From assembly GCF_963678635.1 (NCBI RefSeq), contig NC_087062.1:60493584-60557583 (forward strand): a DNA stretch of 64,000 nt, read 5' to 3'. Below the pieces are notes generated by a model. It worked only from the letters and a program-made list of their open reading frames with translations, was not told the origin of the DNA and made no database searches. Every line of letters starts with the position of its first letter. Within the stretch, counting starts at the first letter, position 1. The translations under genes and the position numbers were made by a program. Positions 22,440-35,800 of the stretch are shown here, piece by piece. This stretch comes from Symsagittifera roscoffensis (lineage: Eukaryota; Xenacoelomorpha; Acoela; Convolutidae).

Positions 22440-22920
22440 TCGATGCTGATAGAGAACAAACTAAAATCCTCAGTTTGGATAAAAATAAAACGAGAAGAAA
22501 GAAATTTAAGAAATTGAAATTGTACCAAATTAGTTTTTGTTCCGACTTTCGTGAAGAAATTAACTGAATATTTGTTCTCGGGGGGGGGGGGGGGGTTTTC
22601 TTCAGACAAATTTCGGTTTTTTAACTAGCAATTTTTGACGGACGTTTTTCTATATCATTGAAAAGGTATTGTTGTCTTGAGCTTAACTTAAAAAAACTCT
22701 TTCACCTGTGATAATTTTTTGTACAGTTATGTAGGGTTTAAAAATTGCCATTTTGGCCGATTAGGGACAATTAACGCTCGATATATTTCGCGCTCTTAAC
22801 GCGTAAGCGGAGATTTAATCTGTCCTAGAAATCGATCCAAATTGGTTGAACAAAGCTTATTTGCCATAATTGATTTGTTACTAGAAGCAAAATTTATCAC
22901 TTTGAATCTCAAGTTTTTAA
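22440..22920. repeat. Dispersed repeat, copy in LTR flank
   Basis: This stretch (including TTAACGCGTAAGCGGAGATT and GCCATAATTGATTTGTTACTA) reappears in reverse complement at about 61235-61640, and again in the 4.2-kb duplicate at about 27260-27735. Similarity is clear but diverged. No terminal repeats or coding frame were found, so the class is unknown. Confidence 0.7.
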
Positions 22921-23148
22921 AAAAATCATTTAACTATTATATTTCATTTTTTCTGTTATTAGTGTTATTAATGCTCTATAGACCTTAAAAAGGCAGTCAG
23001 AACATTCAAGGCTTCGCCTTGATACAAGCAGTCTTGTATTTTTTTTAAATCCACTTAAAAAATTGAAACCCACACTTTCTCGATATCAGTTTGAAGCCCA
23101 GACATGCTCGATATCATTTGAAATCCATTATGCTCGGTATGTTTTTGT

Positions 23149-23743
23149 TGTTTGACAAGCGAATAAACTTGGCAAAATGATTTTATGACTTTCCTAGAAA
23201 AGTTGGTTTATTGGAAAAAATCTATTTTTGCGTGTTAAAATTTATTTTTAAGACTGTGTCTAATAACTGTTTTCGAAATTATGTTTTTTTTTCGAATTAA
23301 AATCTTTGCATAAGTTTTTCAATTAACTTTTTAAAAACAATTCAATTTTTCGTCATGAAAAGTTTTTATTCCATTAAACTGTTTTTCAGAAAAAAAAAAT
23401 TTCGTTTTGTTTTTTACTTAAATCTTTTTTCAAAAAAAGATCAAAATATGAAATTGATGAGTATTTTATTTACCAGCCAGCCACCCTTGCTTTTTGAATA
23501 ACTACTCTATTCAAAATTCGTAACAAAACTTGGTTCTGGAATTACTAACTTTTTATTCAGCTGGTACTTTTTCCGTCAATTTTAGTTTTTTAGACTAAAA
23601 GGCATATTCGGCTAAAAAGTTTTTATCGCAAGTTATATCGACTAAATTTCCTCATTGTTTGTCATTTAAATGGCAAAATTAATTGTTTTTTTATGATGGT
23701 AGATTTTCATACCAAAATAAACTTCATTAAAACTTAATAGCTG
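23149..23743. other. Spacer between the two 4.2-kb repeats
   Basis: 595 bases of AT-rich unique sequence without a gene or recognisable repeat. If the duplication is a simple tandem one with a 4816-base unit, this spacer is the natural continuation of the flank after 23148, and the copy at 27966 was cut before reaching it. Confidence 0.6.
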
Positions 23744-25527
23744 ACCTCATCCAAAACACACCTTACGAGTTTGCAGTAGGCACAGAAGAACTAAACACCA
23801 TCAAGGCACTTCAATTGCTTTGGCCACTGCTACAAACTAAAAATATCATACGCATACTAGCCAAATTACTAACAACATCAGATATGATTCACGACATCTT
23901 TCGCCACGGCTTTTTCCCAGAAGATTAAGGTAAGTATAATTTGAAACACTTTTAACTAATAAATTCAAATTTGTACTAACCATTTTTTATCAATGTTTGA
24001 AATATGCTTTTAGTCTTCACACCACGATCATCTACAAAACAGAAAATAAAAATAAAAATACAAACTTGTTAAATTATCTTAAAACTCAATAATTTCTTGC
24101 ACTAAATAATGTAGTAAAATTCATACCAAATGTAGTAATTTTATTTATAAATTATTCCCCCATGAAGCAGTAAACTTAAATTACGATGAAAATTTATAAT
24201 TTTACACTTCCCCAAAACGCAGTAAAATTCAAATTCTATGCATTAAATTGATAAAACGAGAAAGCAGTACTAACTTTTTCAATATTTTCATTCACTCGCA
24301 CAAGAATTCTATCCAAACTCACACAGCTCGCCCACGAAGAATTGTTTAAATAATAATTTTAAGTTTCAAGCTTTCACTATCAACAACTCTAACACACGAT
24401 AACAAGTTTCAAACTTTCCTTCAACCCGGTTGGAAAGGAATTATACACTAAACCAAACTAACCAACGCAGCTTACTAAACACCACAAATCATAAAATAAC
24501 AGCATGACTAAGAAAACAAAACCAACGGTACCCAAACCGGATTAACACAGTTTAAAACTGGATAATTTATTCTTTTGAAGACTATTATAAAGTCTAAGAA
24601 AGAAATAATAAAACACAAAAAAGTCGCAAGACAAACCCATACAAAAAACAATTTGATTTTTAAAAAAAAGACACAACCAAAGAAACATAAGAAAAGACCA
24701 ACATGAGCCCAACATAAAACGTTATCACATAAGAGGACCTCTCAAAGAAACAGCATGCAATCATACTCCCACTCCTGGCCTAACCCACCAGAGAGGACGT
24801 CCTGAGCATGCTCTATAGCCGGCCTAACCCACCGCGCTACATACACGCTTTGTGACCACACTCCTACTTTTAATAAGAGGTACTCAAGGGTGAGTAACTC
24901 TTCAAAATAACCGAACTAAAACAAAACGCTTTTGTGAAAACGACTAACAAAATTCATGATTAAAAAACCGAATTAACATTATTTAATAAAATGTGAATTA
25001 TACTTTGCAGTATATACATCATGCACAACAACAAAGACGAACATCCAAAGACTAGATGATCCCATCACACTCGAACAAAAGAATGGCTAAACACAACCGA
25101 CATGCCGTCCACAACAAAAGGATTTAGAGTACGACTTGACTTCGCAGAAAAGGACTTCATTGAACTAGAACAATGACCACCTCGATGTTCGAGTATACGT
25201 ACAGATCCGAGTTACAAGGCATCCCTTCCACACACGATCTTCACGCCATTCCCAGACAAGGCTGCACACAAAACAGTTCTCTACTAATACAGAAAAACCT
25301 GACATTACAAACCATTTTGAAATCGGAATGATTTCATTGGGGATCATAGTCGTTGTCGAATGACAAAGTAATAATTTCCTGTCCCTAATTCCAGCGTCCT
25401 GGAACGTTCTTCTTCAAGAGGAACCGGATAAGAAAATGATGTTCGCCAAATACCAACGTTGATCATCCATCCTTTAAATTGCAGAGAAGAAAGATAGTTC
25501 TAAAAAACTCTGTAAACCCCGGATGGG

Positions 25528-25935
25528 TGGAACCTGATCTAAACTACATTTTATTATTGGATAAATTAGATATTTTACCACTGTAAAATACCTAATATTA
25601 ACCAATCATAATCCATCCAACTAACAACCCACTTATTTGTAAGTGCTAAAATTACTTGTAATTTCAGCACCAGATAGATTTGAATTTAACTTAGAAATTA
25701 GTTGCCTCTCCAAGAGAACTTCAGCAGTTGCAATAAGCCAGTATACTCTAGATCTATTGAGCCTAGCAGAGACTAGTTAAACACCCTGAGACTAGTAGAT
25801 ATAAGAGTAAGATTAGGATCGGTATTAGACTAAGAAGTTGCACGAATCTATCCGGCCGAAAATAAGATAGCGTGACGAGCAGACGGTGTACCCTATCCGA
25901 AATTACTCTATGAGTTACACTTCGGTCATAACTCA
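25528..25935 (+). repeat. LTR copy inside the second 4.2-kb repeat
   Basis: Same 408 bases as 20712-21119, carried along by the segmental duplication and not by a new insertion: its flanks are the same as those of the first copy. Confidence 0.9.
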
Positions 25936-26459
25936 CTTTGTTAAATTACAAAAAAAGGCCGGCCAAACCTTTTCAAGAAGAGAAATCAAGAGAACTTAGG
26001 TCAAAAAGTTAGGTTGTTAGTTAAAGTTATGAAAGCTATAGTAAGGTTGCTGGACAGAAATTTGGAAGTGGTCTTCGCAGACTTGAAGTTTTAAATTGGG
26101 GTGACAAGCGATGTCATGATCGTAAAATATTTAAAGTTCTCGAGATAAAACTGAGCATGATGAAACGCCTGTACAAACCATCCCATATTCTCACAGGGTA
26201 TTCCTGAACAGGTGCAACGAAGAATATCCAGACGGTCTAAAAAGTGACCATGCCGAGAGTTATGATAGATCAAGTTTGGCCATAACTGTCTTTTTTGAAG
26301 TGCTTCCGTGTTTGGACAACCTGATTTGGATAAGATTGAATAACTTTTCAAGTATTGACGGCTGGGCTGAAATTGGAAACAGGCGGTACGAAACCGAGAA
26401 TTTCGCAAACATTGTTTGAGTTTGGGTACACCATTCTAGAAGGTGGGCTGAATATAGAC

Positions 26460-26909
26460 CAGGGGCGGATTTAGGGGGGGGGGGGAACGGGGGGGGGGGG
26501 GGGGACACCCTCCTTTCAGGGATTCGACCCCCTGCCGACCCAAAGGGTCCCCCTTTGGTACTTTTTAAGAAATCCAATTTTGGTCGACCGATTCTAAATT
26601 TTTTCTAAAGGCGCTTTCGGCGCCAATATATATACTAATTTTGAGGGGGAGCGGGCGCCAAAAAGAAGCAATTTTTTTGTCAAAATTTTCCAAAAAGTGC
26701 CCAAAAACGGCTTTTTTGACCTGTTTTTTCAAAAAAATTGTCTGCAGCGCAGAAATTTTGGCCAAAACAGCGTCTTTTTACTGTTTTAGGAGAGCTTGAA
26801 AAATCCGGAAAATCCATTTGGTCGACCTAAAAAAAAGTTCGTCAAAATTTTCAAAATTCTTTTTGAAAAGCCGCCTCCCCCCCTCGAGAAAATCGTAGAT
26901 CTGCCCCTG
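26460..26909. mobile_element. hAT-type MITE, duplicated copy
   Basis: The counterpart of 21644-22083, with the same ATATAGAC duplication on both sides, differing mainly in the length of its poly-G runs. It is a passenger of the 4.2-kb duplication. Confidence 0.9.
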
Positions 26910-27979
26910 ATATAGACCATCTGATCTTTTATTTTTTGAGGGTTCCGTTGATTTCATGAAGTTTTCTGTTCAGAGTCTAAACAATCAAATTTATGAGCCC
27001 ACAACTTGAGCTTGGGCGTTTTTTGTCGTTGCTATTTGAGTTTTGTCATTTTTTTGGATTTTCAAATTAGTATATGTCAGGTAGTTAAGAAATACTTTCG
27101 AGTTTAGGACCAAAAACTATAGGACCAAAATAAAATAAACAAATTGAAAATAGTCTTTGAAACTTGACTAGACACTTTTGAGGCCAAAAAACGTTCTTTT
27201 TGTAAACTTTAAAGTCATGAAAGTTTTAAGCTTAACATTAAAAGCAAAGGAAGTTTCATGAAGCTTCGATGCTGATAGAGAACAAACTAAAATCCTCAGT
27301 TTGGATAAAAATAAAACGAGAAGAAAGAAATTTAAGAAATTGAAATTGTACCAAATTAGTTTTTGTTCCGACTTTCGTGAAGAAATTAACTGAATATTTG
27401 TTCTCGGGGGGGTTTTTCTTCAGACAAATTTCGGTTTTTTAACTAGCAATTTTTGACGGACGTTTTTCTATATCATTGAAAAGGTATTGTTGTCTTGAGC
27501 TTAACTTAAAAAAACTCTTTCACCTGTGATAATTTTTTGTACAGTTATGTAGGGTTTAAAAATTGCCATTTTGGCCGATTAGGGACAATTAACGCTCGAT
27601 ATATTTCGCGCTCTTAACGCGTAAGCGGAGATTTAATCTGTCCTAGAAATCGATCCAAATTGGTTGAACAAAGCTTATTTGCCATAATTGATTTGTTACT
27701 AGAAGCAAAATTTATCACTTTGAATCTCAAGTTTTTAAAAAAATCATTTAACTATTATATTTCATTTTTTCTGTTATTAGTGTTATTAATGCTCTATAGA
27801 CCTTAAAAAGGCAGTCAGAACATTCAAGGCTTCGCCTTGATACAAGCAGTCTTGTATTTTTTTTAAATCCACTTAAAAAATTGAAACCCACACTTTCTCG
27901 ATATCAGTTTGAAGCCCAGACATGCTCGATATCATTTGAAATCCATTATGCTCGGTATGTTTTTGTAAAAATTTTTAAG

Positions 27980-29520
27980 TCATGATAGTTCTCTATGTTT
28001 TGATTTTTCTACTTGTTCTTGTGGTAAAATTTTTTCTAAGATTTTCCTGTTTTTTCTTTCTTTTTGAGGTATTTTTGGGTCTGGCAATTTTTGATTGTTT
28101 TTAGCTTTGGTTTGTGTTTGATTTTGATTTTCATGATGAACGTTGTCTTGTTCATCTATTTCTTTTTCTGTATGTGGATGATTTTGAATAACTTTTAAAC
28201 CTGTGAAAGAATATAATTGAGTTAATTCGTGTAGTGCGTATTCTTTTGGGTAGTAGGGCAATAGATTGTTACGATGTTGAACAATTTCTTTTTTAGTTGA
28301 ATCTCTAAGTTTATACGTTACGTCAGTTGGCTTGGCAATTATTTGGTATGGTCCTTTTCGAAGGGGTTGTAATTTTTTCGAGATTCCTTTTTGCGTATTA
28401 AAGTTAGGTATTAAGACAAATGTTCCAATTTTTTAATCTGTGGCTGGTGTAAAGCGTGAATTAATTTGGTCGTTAATATTTTGCCTTTGTAACAATTTCA
28501 TAGTGTTTTTTTATCTCTATTTAGTATCCATTCGGTATGTGTGCCGGAGGCTAATTTAAGAATTTGTGGATGATGAAAATGATCTTCATCATGTGTGTGC
28601 AAAGGTAAGTTATAACAAATTGAATCTTTATTTGGTTGGCAAAAACCTTGTGCATTTTTATGGGCATTTGCTGTAAACATAATTGGTTTTCGTGGCTTTT
28701 GATTAAAAACCATTTCGTATGGTGACAATCCTAAAGTTGTCGTGATTTGTGAATTGTATGCTAAGGGAAATAATTTTACATCTGCTGACCATTCTGTGTA
28801 TTTTGTATCATTTCCATTTATGATACATCGGAGATATTCTTGTAATGAACGGTTCATACCTTCGACTAAACCGTTTGTCCAAGGTGCATGAGATGTACGT
28901 GGTTTATGTTTGATGTTATATAAGTGGCATAGTGTGATGATTTCATTATTTAGGAATTCTGTACCGTTGTCTGTAACTAAGATTTCGGGTTACCGAATTT
29001 AGCTATCCAATGTTCATAAAACGTTGTGTAAGCATAATAAGCATTACAATGTGGTACTGGGTTGAGTGCTACATAATGTGTGAATGCGTCAACAATGACC
29101 ATAATGTAAAAGTTTCCTTCAGAGGATGGTGAAATTGGTCCTTTTGTATCGAATGAAATGCAATGGTTAAAATAAAAACTTTGTCCTTTAAAATCTTGTT
29201 TTTGTGCTATTTGTTTTTGATTTGGATAAAGTTTGTTCAATTGACATATTATACAATCATTGCATAATACTTTTATCCAAATTGGTGCATTTGGGAAATA
29301 AAAATTATGTGTAAAGTTCGAGTATGTTTTTTCTGATCCTGAGTGTCCTTTAGTATTTTGTGTATGTGAGATGTTAAAAGCTATTAATATCATACTTAAA
29401 GGAAGACAGGGAACTTTAGAATCATTTAATTGATATTCTGAAAGATCTGTATTTATCATTAGTTTTTGTGCTATTAAATTTTCGGAAATATCGGAGGAGT
29501 GTTTTATTTCCTAAAGTTGT
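27980..29520 (-). pseudogene. Integrase (pol C-terminus), with frameshift and stop
   Basis: Zinc-binding N-terminus visible as HTQNTKGH and CNDCIIC (29459-28977 frame). The core has the first catalytic Asp in SFDTKGP, the second in VTDNGTEF, and the Glu in LVEGMNRS (28857 frame), i.e. the DDE triad is present. The C-terminus has LRKGPYQII, a GPY/F module typical of Ty3/gypsy and some retroviral integrases, followed by a charged tail ending KHRELS at 27980. A one-base loss near 28986-28989 shifts the frame between the second Asp and the upstream part, and an in-frame TAA sits at 28433-28435 before the GPY module. The enzyme would insert the element cDNA into the host genome; this copy cannot make it whole. 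Confidence 0.88.
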
Positions 29521-30059
29521 GGTATCTGCTTTTACGGGCTTAGTTTTGTATTTGTGCCATGATTTTAGTTGTCTAATTACTGGGTCGAGATTTTGATATT
29601 GTTTTAAAAGTTCAAGTGTAATTTTATCTGTTGGGGGAGAAAAATATTGTCAATTTCTAGTTTTGATAGGGGAATTGTGTCAAGTGGGTCATGGAGGTCA
29701 AAAACTTGATTTATTGTGTATTTTGAATCACTTGTTTGTGGTCCTGATAAATTTATTTTATCGGTTAAGTTTTCTTTTTCAATTAATGGAGAAAGGTCTT
29801 TTTTATGCGAGTGTTGTTTTATTTTCTTTTGTTGAGTATTATTTTTTATCCATTGTGAGTATGGAATTGATTTAAAAGTGGATGTGCCTAGTAAATCAAC
29901 TTCGTAGTGATTATTTTGGCAATCTAAGAAGAGTGGAAAATGTTGTAGATTATTTATTTGTGATTGATCAATGTCAGTGTTTACTGCGTATTTGCATTCT
30001 AGTCGGGGTGATGTTTCATCTTTTGTGGTATTTCAACTGTAGTTTTTCGTGTAAGTAAT
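29521..30059 (-). pseudogene. RNase H to integrase linker, degraded
   Basis: After the RNase H region the frame shifts at an A/T homopolymer (30102-30108), giving LPDTLSRNTPPE, the usual linker motif of Ty3-type polyproteins. The stretch down to 29521 is coding-like in pieces with several stops, consistent with the region before the integrase zinc finger. Confidence 0.6.
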
Positions 30060-31794
30060 TCAGGTGGCGTATTTCGACTTAATGTATCTGGTAAGGCAAG
30101 GTTTTTTTCCTGCTGTCCAAACTATATGTAAGTTTGGAAATTTCATTAGAATTAGTTGAAATTTATAAACTCTATGATTTGGGTTTGATTTTTGTGTAAA
30201 GAGAAATATAATTGGTTTGTGATCTGTGAATAAAACTGTTGGGTGTTTTGATCCAAGTATCAGAAATTCATATTCTGTAAGTGTATAAATGATAGCTGTA
30301 CATTCTCTCATTAGAGTTGAGAGTCGTAGCTCTGCTTGTGTGAATAATCGAGAATTTGCTGATATAAGATTCATTTTATTTGTTCCACTATGTGATTGTA
30401 GCAAGGCTGCGCCGATGCCAAAATTTGAAACATCGCACATTGCATAGAATGGTTGGTTTGGATCGGGAATTGTGTTTGAAATTTGTTCTGTCAAAAGCTT
30501 TTTAATTTCTTTAAATCGTGTTTGATGTTCAGTGGTCCATTCAAAATTATTTTGTTGTCTGAGGATGTTATAGAAGGGTCTTAAGTATAATTGCATTTTG
30601 TAAACAAATTTACTTAAGAAATTTAACATTCCAAGAAATTCTTGGACTTTCTTTTTATTTGTAGGTGGCTGAAGTTTTTGAATTGCATCAATCCGTGATT
30701 TTAATGGAGTGATAGTTTCTCGTTCTATATTATGTCCTAAAAATTTAACGCGTGTTAGAAATAAGTGTGATTTATCGGGGGCTGCCTTCAGATTTTTGTT
30801 CTGAAGTATCTTGTGATACTGTTCTAAAACTGTAAACATTTCATCTTTAGTTTGTGATTGCACGAAAACATCATCTAAATATGTGATTGCATTTTTCTTG
30901 AGTATTAGTGGTCTGATAAGTTTACTCAAGAAAGCTGAAAAAGCTGATGGTCCTATGGATATCCCATAGAATAATCGATTAAATTCGTATTGTTGGTTTC
31001 CAATAACAAATTGTGTTAGTCGTCGTGATTGTTCATCTAGTGGCATTTGATTGTAAGCTTTTTTCATATCTGCGGTTGTGAAGTATTTACCATTTATCTT
31101 TGTTAAGATAACTTGTATTGGTTCAATAGGCCAATTGCATTTTGATTCATCAATTAGTGAATTGAGATATCTAGCGTCTAAAACTATTTTTAGTGATTCA
31201 CCTTTTGCTAGAATGATGACAGGGTTGAAAAAGGTATTACCTTTTGGTTGTTCTTCTTTATTTACTGGTGATATAATTTTGTATTGTTCTAATATATCAA
31301 GTAATCTATTTACTTTGTCGTGTAAGTGAATCGGTACTTTAATTGCTCATTGTTTTTTGAAAACTGCGTCAGGTTTTAATGGAAGGTGTAGTGATGAACT
31401 AATTTTTCCATCCTCAAATTTTGATGTTGCGTAGACTGTTGAATATTTTATCAGTTGTTTAGCTAATTTGTCAAATTCATCTTGTGTTATTTGTGAGTGT
31501 TGAAAATTAAACATTGTTAAAAATTTTTGTTGTTCTTTTGTATAATTTGTTATATTGAATGTCGGTTTAAAATATGGTGTTTTTGTGAAATAATCTGTAT
31601 TTTTTTTCTTTACTTATTATATTATTTATGGATAATTTTTCGTTAAGAATTGTTGATTGACAAATATCTAATAGTTGTAATATATTATTGACTCGATATG
31701 CTACTGCATTTATAAGTGAAGTTGTAGCATTTGTTTTGCAATTGCCTAAAAGTCCTAAGGGTAATGTTATTTGATATGGTGTATTGTTATACAC
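30060..31794 (-). pseudogene. Reverse transcriptase and RNase H (pol)
   Basis: The longest frame (31067-30060; actually open upstream to 31346) contains the RT motifs: LFYGISIGPSAFSAF, the catalytic YLDD, LGHNI, and the thumb FLGMLNFLSKF. Upstream on the same frame are ILDARYLNSL-like and PVIILAKG-type motifs of the fingers/palm. RNase H follows with CDVSNFGIGAALLQ, MRECTAIIY, FTDHKPIIF and HRVYKFQLIL. In-frame TGA at 31347-31349 (KKQ*AIKVP) and a frame switch at a T-run 31600-31607 separate the N-terminal RT and linker (31794-31567). Together these would copy element RNA to DNA. Confidence 0.93.
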
Positions 31795-32149
31795 GTGTAG
31801 TGAAATAATATCGGAATTCGTTTTTTAAAACTATTTTATGGATGAGATTGTAATTTTGAAAAATTTGTGAATGGGTTTAAATTCGAAAATTGTGAAAATT
31901 GTGACATGAAAATTGTTGTTTGTTTTGACTTTTGTCATACTGATGAACTTGTTTTATTGAAAAATTATATAGGTTTCCTGATAGTGGTTTCAGGTGTTTC
32001 CGTTGTTGATTGTAAATGGGATAAAATTTTGAAAAAAAAATGGCGGTTGTTTGTTTAATCTTTGGAAAAATGTGAGGGCTGTATTTTTTTATTTTTGTGT
32101 ATTTATCTTTGATATGGATCTTACTATTTAGGATGTTGATTGTTGGTAC

Positions 32150-32838
32150 TTATTTAGATATAAATGGTATGCCAATAATATTGTGTTTAATATCAGTAAT
32201 ATGAAATATTTGTTTAAATGGTTTGTTCAAAATCTTGTTTTGTTCCATTGTTCTTGTGGGAAGAAGGAACAATTGCATTTTTCCATAATTTACTAATGTT
32301 GATCCTTGTGCTGTAGCTAATTTACTAGAGGTTTCAAAAGGTGTTAAATTTGGATGTAATGTTTTGATTTCATTCCATGTGGGAATATTAATTATATTTG
32401 ATTCTGCTCCTGAGTCAATTAAAAAATCAATTTCAAGATCAGTTGGTTGAAATTCTTTGTTTCTTGGGCTCTCTGAGAGATATAGAATTGTCCAAATTTT
32501 TTCTCTTGGTTGTTCTCTTTCTATATTTTGATAAATATGTTTTGTGTTTAAGCATTGTGTTTCACTTTTTTCATCGGGTTTATTTACCGTGTTAATTTCG
32601 TTTACTTCTTGTGTAGTTTGTGTATTATTAATGGGTCCAATATAGTAATTGTGGAGAAGTTCCAATTGACTTTCATATATATGTGAAGTAAAAGGTTGTT
32701 CATATATGATAGGTTCAGAGTCGTTTTCGAGTCCTATCATATTTACAGAGATGGTATTATCTGTATCACTTTCAGTATCTGTTGATTCACAATTAATGTG
32801 ATTTAATTGTAGTTCATTACTTCCTGTGTCATCAATAC
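32150..32838 (-). CDS. Retroelement aspartic protease
   Basis: The frame 32740-32150 extends upstream to the C-run at 32841-32847. It carries FLIDSGAESNI, the active-site DSG(A/T) loop of retropepsins, about 109 residues after the internal Met, and a second conserved block HNIIGIPF like the (I/V)IG motif near the C-terminus. The N-terminal ~100 residues are acidic and variable. It joins gag by a frame change at seven cytosines (minus strand), which may be a ribosomal slip site or a length error. No stop is seen within the protease itself. Confidence 0.85.
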
Positions 32839-35800
32839 CTGGGGGGGTCTGAATGTTGTTTCTTCATTTGTTTGCACTTGATTATTGTGTCTTTGATGTT
32901 TTGGTGTGCTACTTCTGTATCGATGTTTAGAATCGGGATAACGGTTATTATTCCTATGTGGTGACTGGGAATAATTTCTGTATCGATTATTGTAACTTGA
33001 GTTTTGATTTTGTGAATTATTTTGTGATCTGTTTTGATAGTTATCTTTTGATCTGTGGTAATTTGATCTATAATATGAATTAATTCTTGATCTATTGTTT
33101 GGATAATTCTGATTTCGATTGTTTGAATAACTTTTATTTCTATTATGTGAATAGTTTCTATGTCTATTATATGATGAATTTCGTGGTGGATTATTGGAAT
33201 AGTGTATATTCCTTGGGTTTGAATGGGAACTGGATCCAGAAACATATTCTGTTGTGTTTGAATTCGATCGTGAATAGTTATTTTGGTTATTTTGGCTATT
33301 CGATCGGTTATATCTATTTTGTGAGAAATTTCGTGTATTTCCTCGTTCGGGTGATCTACCTCTATAACTTGAGTTATATGGTGATTAATTTCTTGTGCAA
33401 TTTGAGTTGCTTGGAAGTGGTTTTCCTGAACTGCTATTACTATATATATTTTTGTTTGGTAGATTTTGGTCTTTTTTCATGTATTGGTAGAATGACTTAT
33501 TTGGTTCTTTATGCTTTTGAGGTTTATTCTGATTGTCTTGTTGCTTTTGTCTACATTCGGAAATACTGTGTTCGTATCGTCGGCAATAATTACACCATTG
33601 TTTGAAAGATGGTTTGCCTTTAAAGTTTGGATGTTTTTCGTAGATATTTAGTATTTCAGTGATTTTTTCAATCAGGTCTGTGTCTGATTCTTGTATGTTA
33701 TTTATATGTGTAGTATTTGTTTCAATCCGATTAACATATTGTAGTTTTAGATTTTCTGTTTCTTCGAGTTTCATTGTGATTTCTGCTTGTTCTAGTTTAT
33801 CTACTAGTTTTCGAAAATCTAAATCTGGTTCTCGAATTGAGGAAGGATGAGATGCTCTCTTTTTTATAGCTATTTTCCTTAATTGAGGTGTTAAGGTCAT
33901 CATTAAAATTTCTGTCATTTTTGTGTTTTTGTAGTCATGTGTATTAAGTGAATATGCTTTTCGAACTAGTGTTTTGATTCGTACTGCTAATGGTTTAATT
34001 GTTTCATTTGGTAATCTGCGTATTTCGTTGCATAAAACTCTTTGATGTTGTTTGTTTCTTTCAGAATCAATTTTTTTTTGAAAATTCTTGTGTGAATCTT
34101 TTCCAATCTGATTTTATTTCTATGGGTAATACTGAAAACGTTTTTTGAGCTGCGCCATCTAGTGTTGTTTGTATTAACGCTGTGCGTCTATGTATCCAAT
34201 TTTGATGTAGTGGCGTATTAATTGGTTCAGGTCCTATATTTAAAATTAAATTTGCTGTTACTGCATTTAGATAATCTTCTACAGAATATTCAGGGTCTGT
34301 GCCTGTGAATATCATTAATGGTTTATTCGATGTTATTGATGATCCACCCATGAGGTATGGATTCATAGTCATCTGTAGTGATTCTGCGGCATTTGGCATT
34401 TGTGAAAAATATGAAAGTTGATTTTTTGTGATTTCATGTTGCTGAAGGTAATATAGAAGCGGTATTTCATTTTGCATTTGGGTTGGTTGATGAGAATGCA
34501 TTAACATTGGGTTTTGTGGTTGTATTGGTTGAAAAGATTGTGTGTTAAATGGATTTTGTATATGCATTTGTTGTGGATTTTGTATATCTGTTGGATTTTG
34601 AGGGTAAATTTTTTATATTTTGAGATGGTTGAGATTGTCGCGGTCTCTGTGTGCGATATTTTTTAGTATATGGTGCAAAAATATCTGGTTGATGATAATC
34701 ATCTTCATCAGATGATAAATAGTTTGTGTTATATGGTGTATGTTGTTTATTTTTATTCTGTTGAAAAAATGGGTAATTTTTACTATAATCCTGTGTAGGT
34801 GGTGGATTATCTGGAAAATTTACGGAATTGGTCGATGTTTTTGGAAGATTCCAATAATGGGAACATACGTGATTTAAATTTTGTGTATTTTTTCGGGGAG
34901 GTTGATTTGTTTTTGGTTGGTGTGCATAATTATAATTGTGTTCTGCAAAAGTGTTTTTTGTGAACGTTTTTCGTGTTTTTGACGGTATTGTCATTGGTCT
35001 ATACGTTTGATAGTCCAAATGTGAATATTTTGGAGCAACCGAAGGTTTAATGGTTGATTGCAAGGTTACCTAGGTTAGTTAGTGATGTATTTGTATTTCT
35101 TGGTGTTGTCAGATTGGGATGTATTGGTGAAACACTTTGTTGTGTAGTTGTTGCTGTTGTTTGGTCGTTGCTGTTGTTATGAAGTGTGATGGTGTTTGAA
35201 TATCTTGTTGTGTAAGATTTCTGGTTCCATTGAGATTTTCATTATGTATGACTGTTGAATTTAAGCTGTTATTTCGTGTATCTGGTAAAAATATATTATA
35301 ATTTAATGGTGTTGCGTCAATGGTTAATGGTATTACTTTTACTTAATCTCTGTGGAAAGATATTGTACTTATTGCTTGACTTGATATATCTTGTGGAATA
35401 TTTAGAAATGCATGATGAGACCATTCAGGGTCCCAAACATAATCTGATTGTTCTGAAAGGACAGTTTCGTCATTGGTATTTTGAGGTCTGAAGTTTTTTC
35501 TTGCTTGTGAAATTAAATCTAAATTGTGGGTGAAATAATCTATTATAAACCATGCTAAAATCTTTTGCAAATCATGTTTAGTGTTTTCTGAAACATCATC
35601 TTTTGTCAAATTCTCGCGGATTATATGTAAACATGTTGAAAGTACTGTGATTTCATTTCGTTTTTTTTGTATGTTTGGATGTTTCGGTTGGTGATATACT
35701 TTGAACTTCTGTTTTTTCTAATATAGATATATAACTATATATTATTGCAAAAACTTCGTTAGTGAATATTGAATTTGCTTTTTGTGAATTATGGTATTGT

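Larger units (their letters stand above)
18928..23148 (+). repeat. 4.2-kb direct repeat, copy 1
   Basis: Begins inside the 3' end of ORF3 and covers the ORF3 stop, 3' region, LTR, downstream flank and a hAT-type MITE. It repeats at 23744-27966 with an offset of 4816 that changes only at poly-G tracts. Differences are a handful of substitutions and homopolymer lengths. Confidence 0.95.
23744..27966 (+). repeat. 4.2-kb direct repeat, copy 2
   Basis: Near-identical to 18928-23148. It carries the last ~60 codons of ORF3 (stop at 23926-23928), the candidate intron, an LTR copy and a MITE copy. Its right edge (…GGTATGTTTTTGT) directly abuts the 3' end of the inverted pol region at 27967. Confidence 0.95.

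Noticed and set aside
33087-33605. Plus-strand ORF of 172 codons rich in Tyr/Phe/Asn
   Set aside because: Antisense of the Asn/Arg/Ser/Tyr-rich gag tail, whose own minus-strand frame fits a nucleocapsid.
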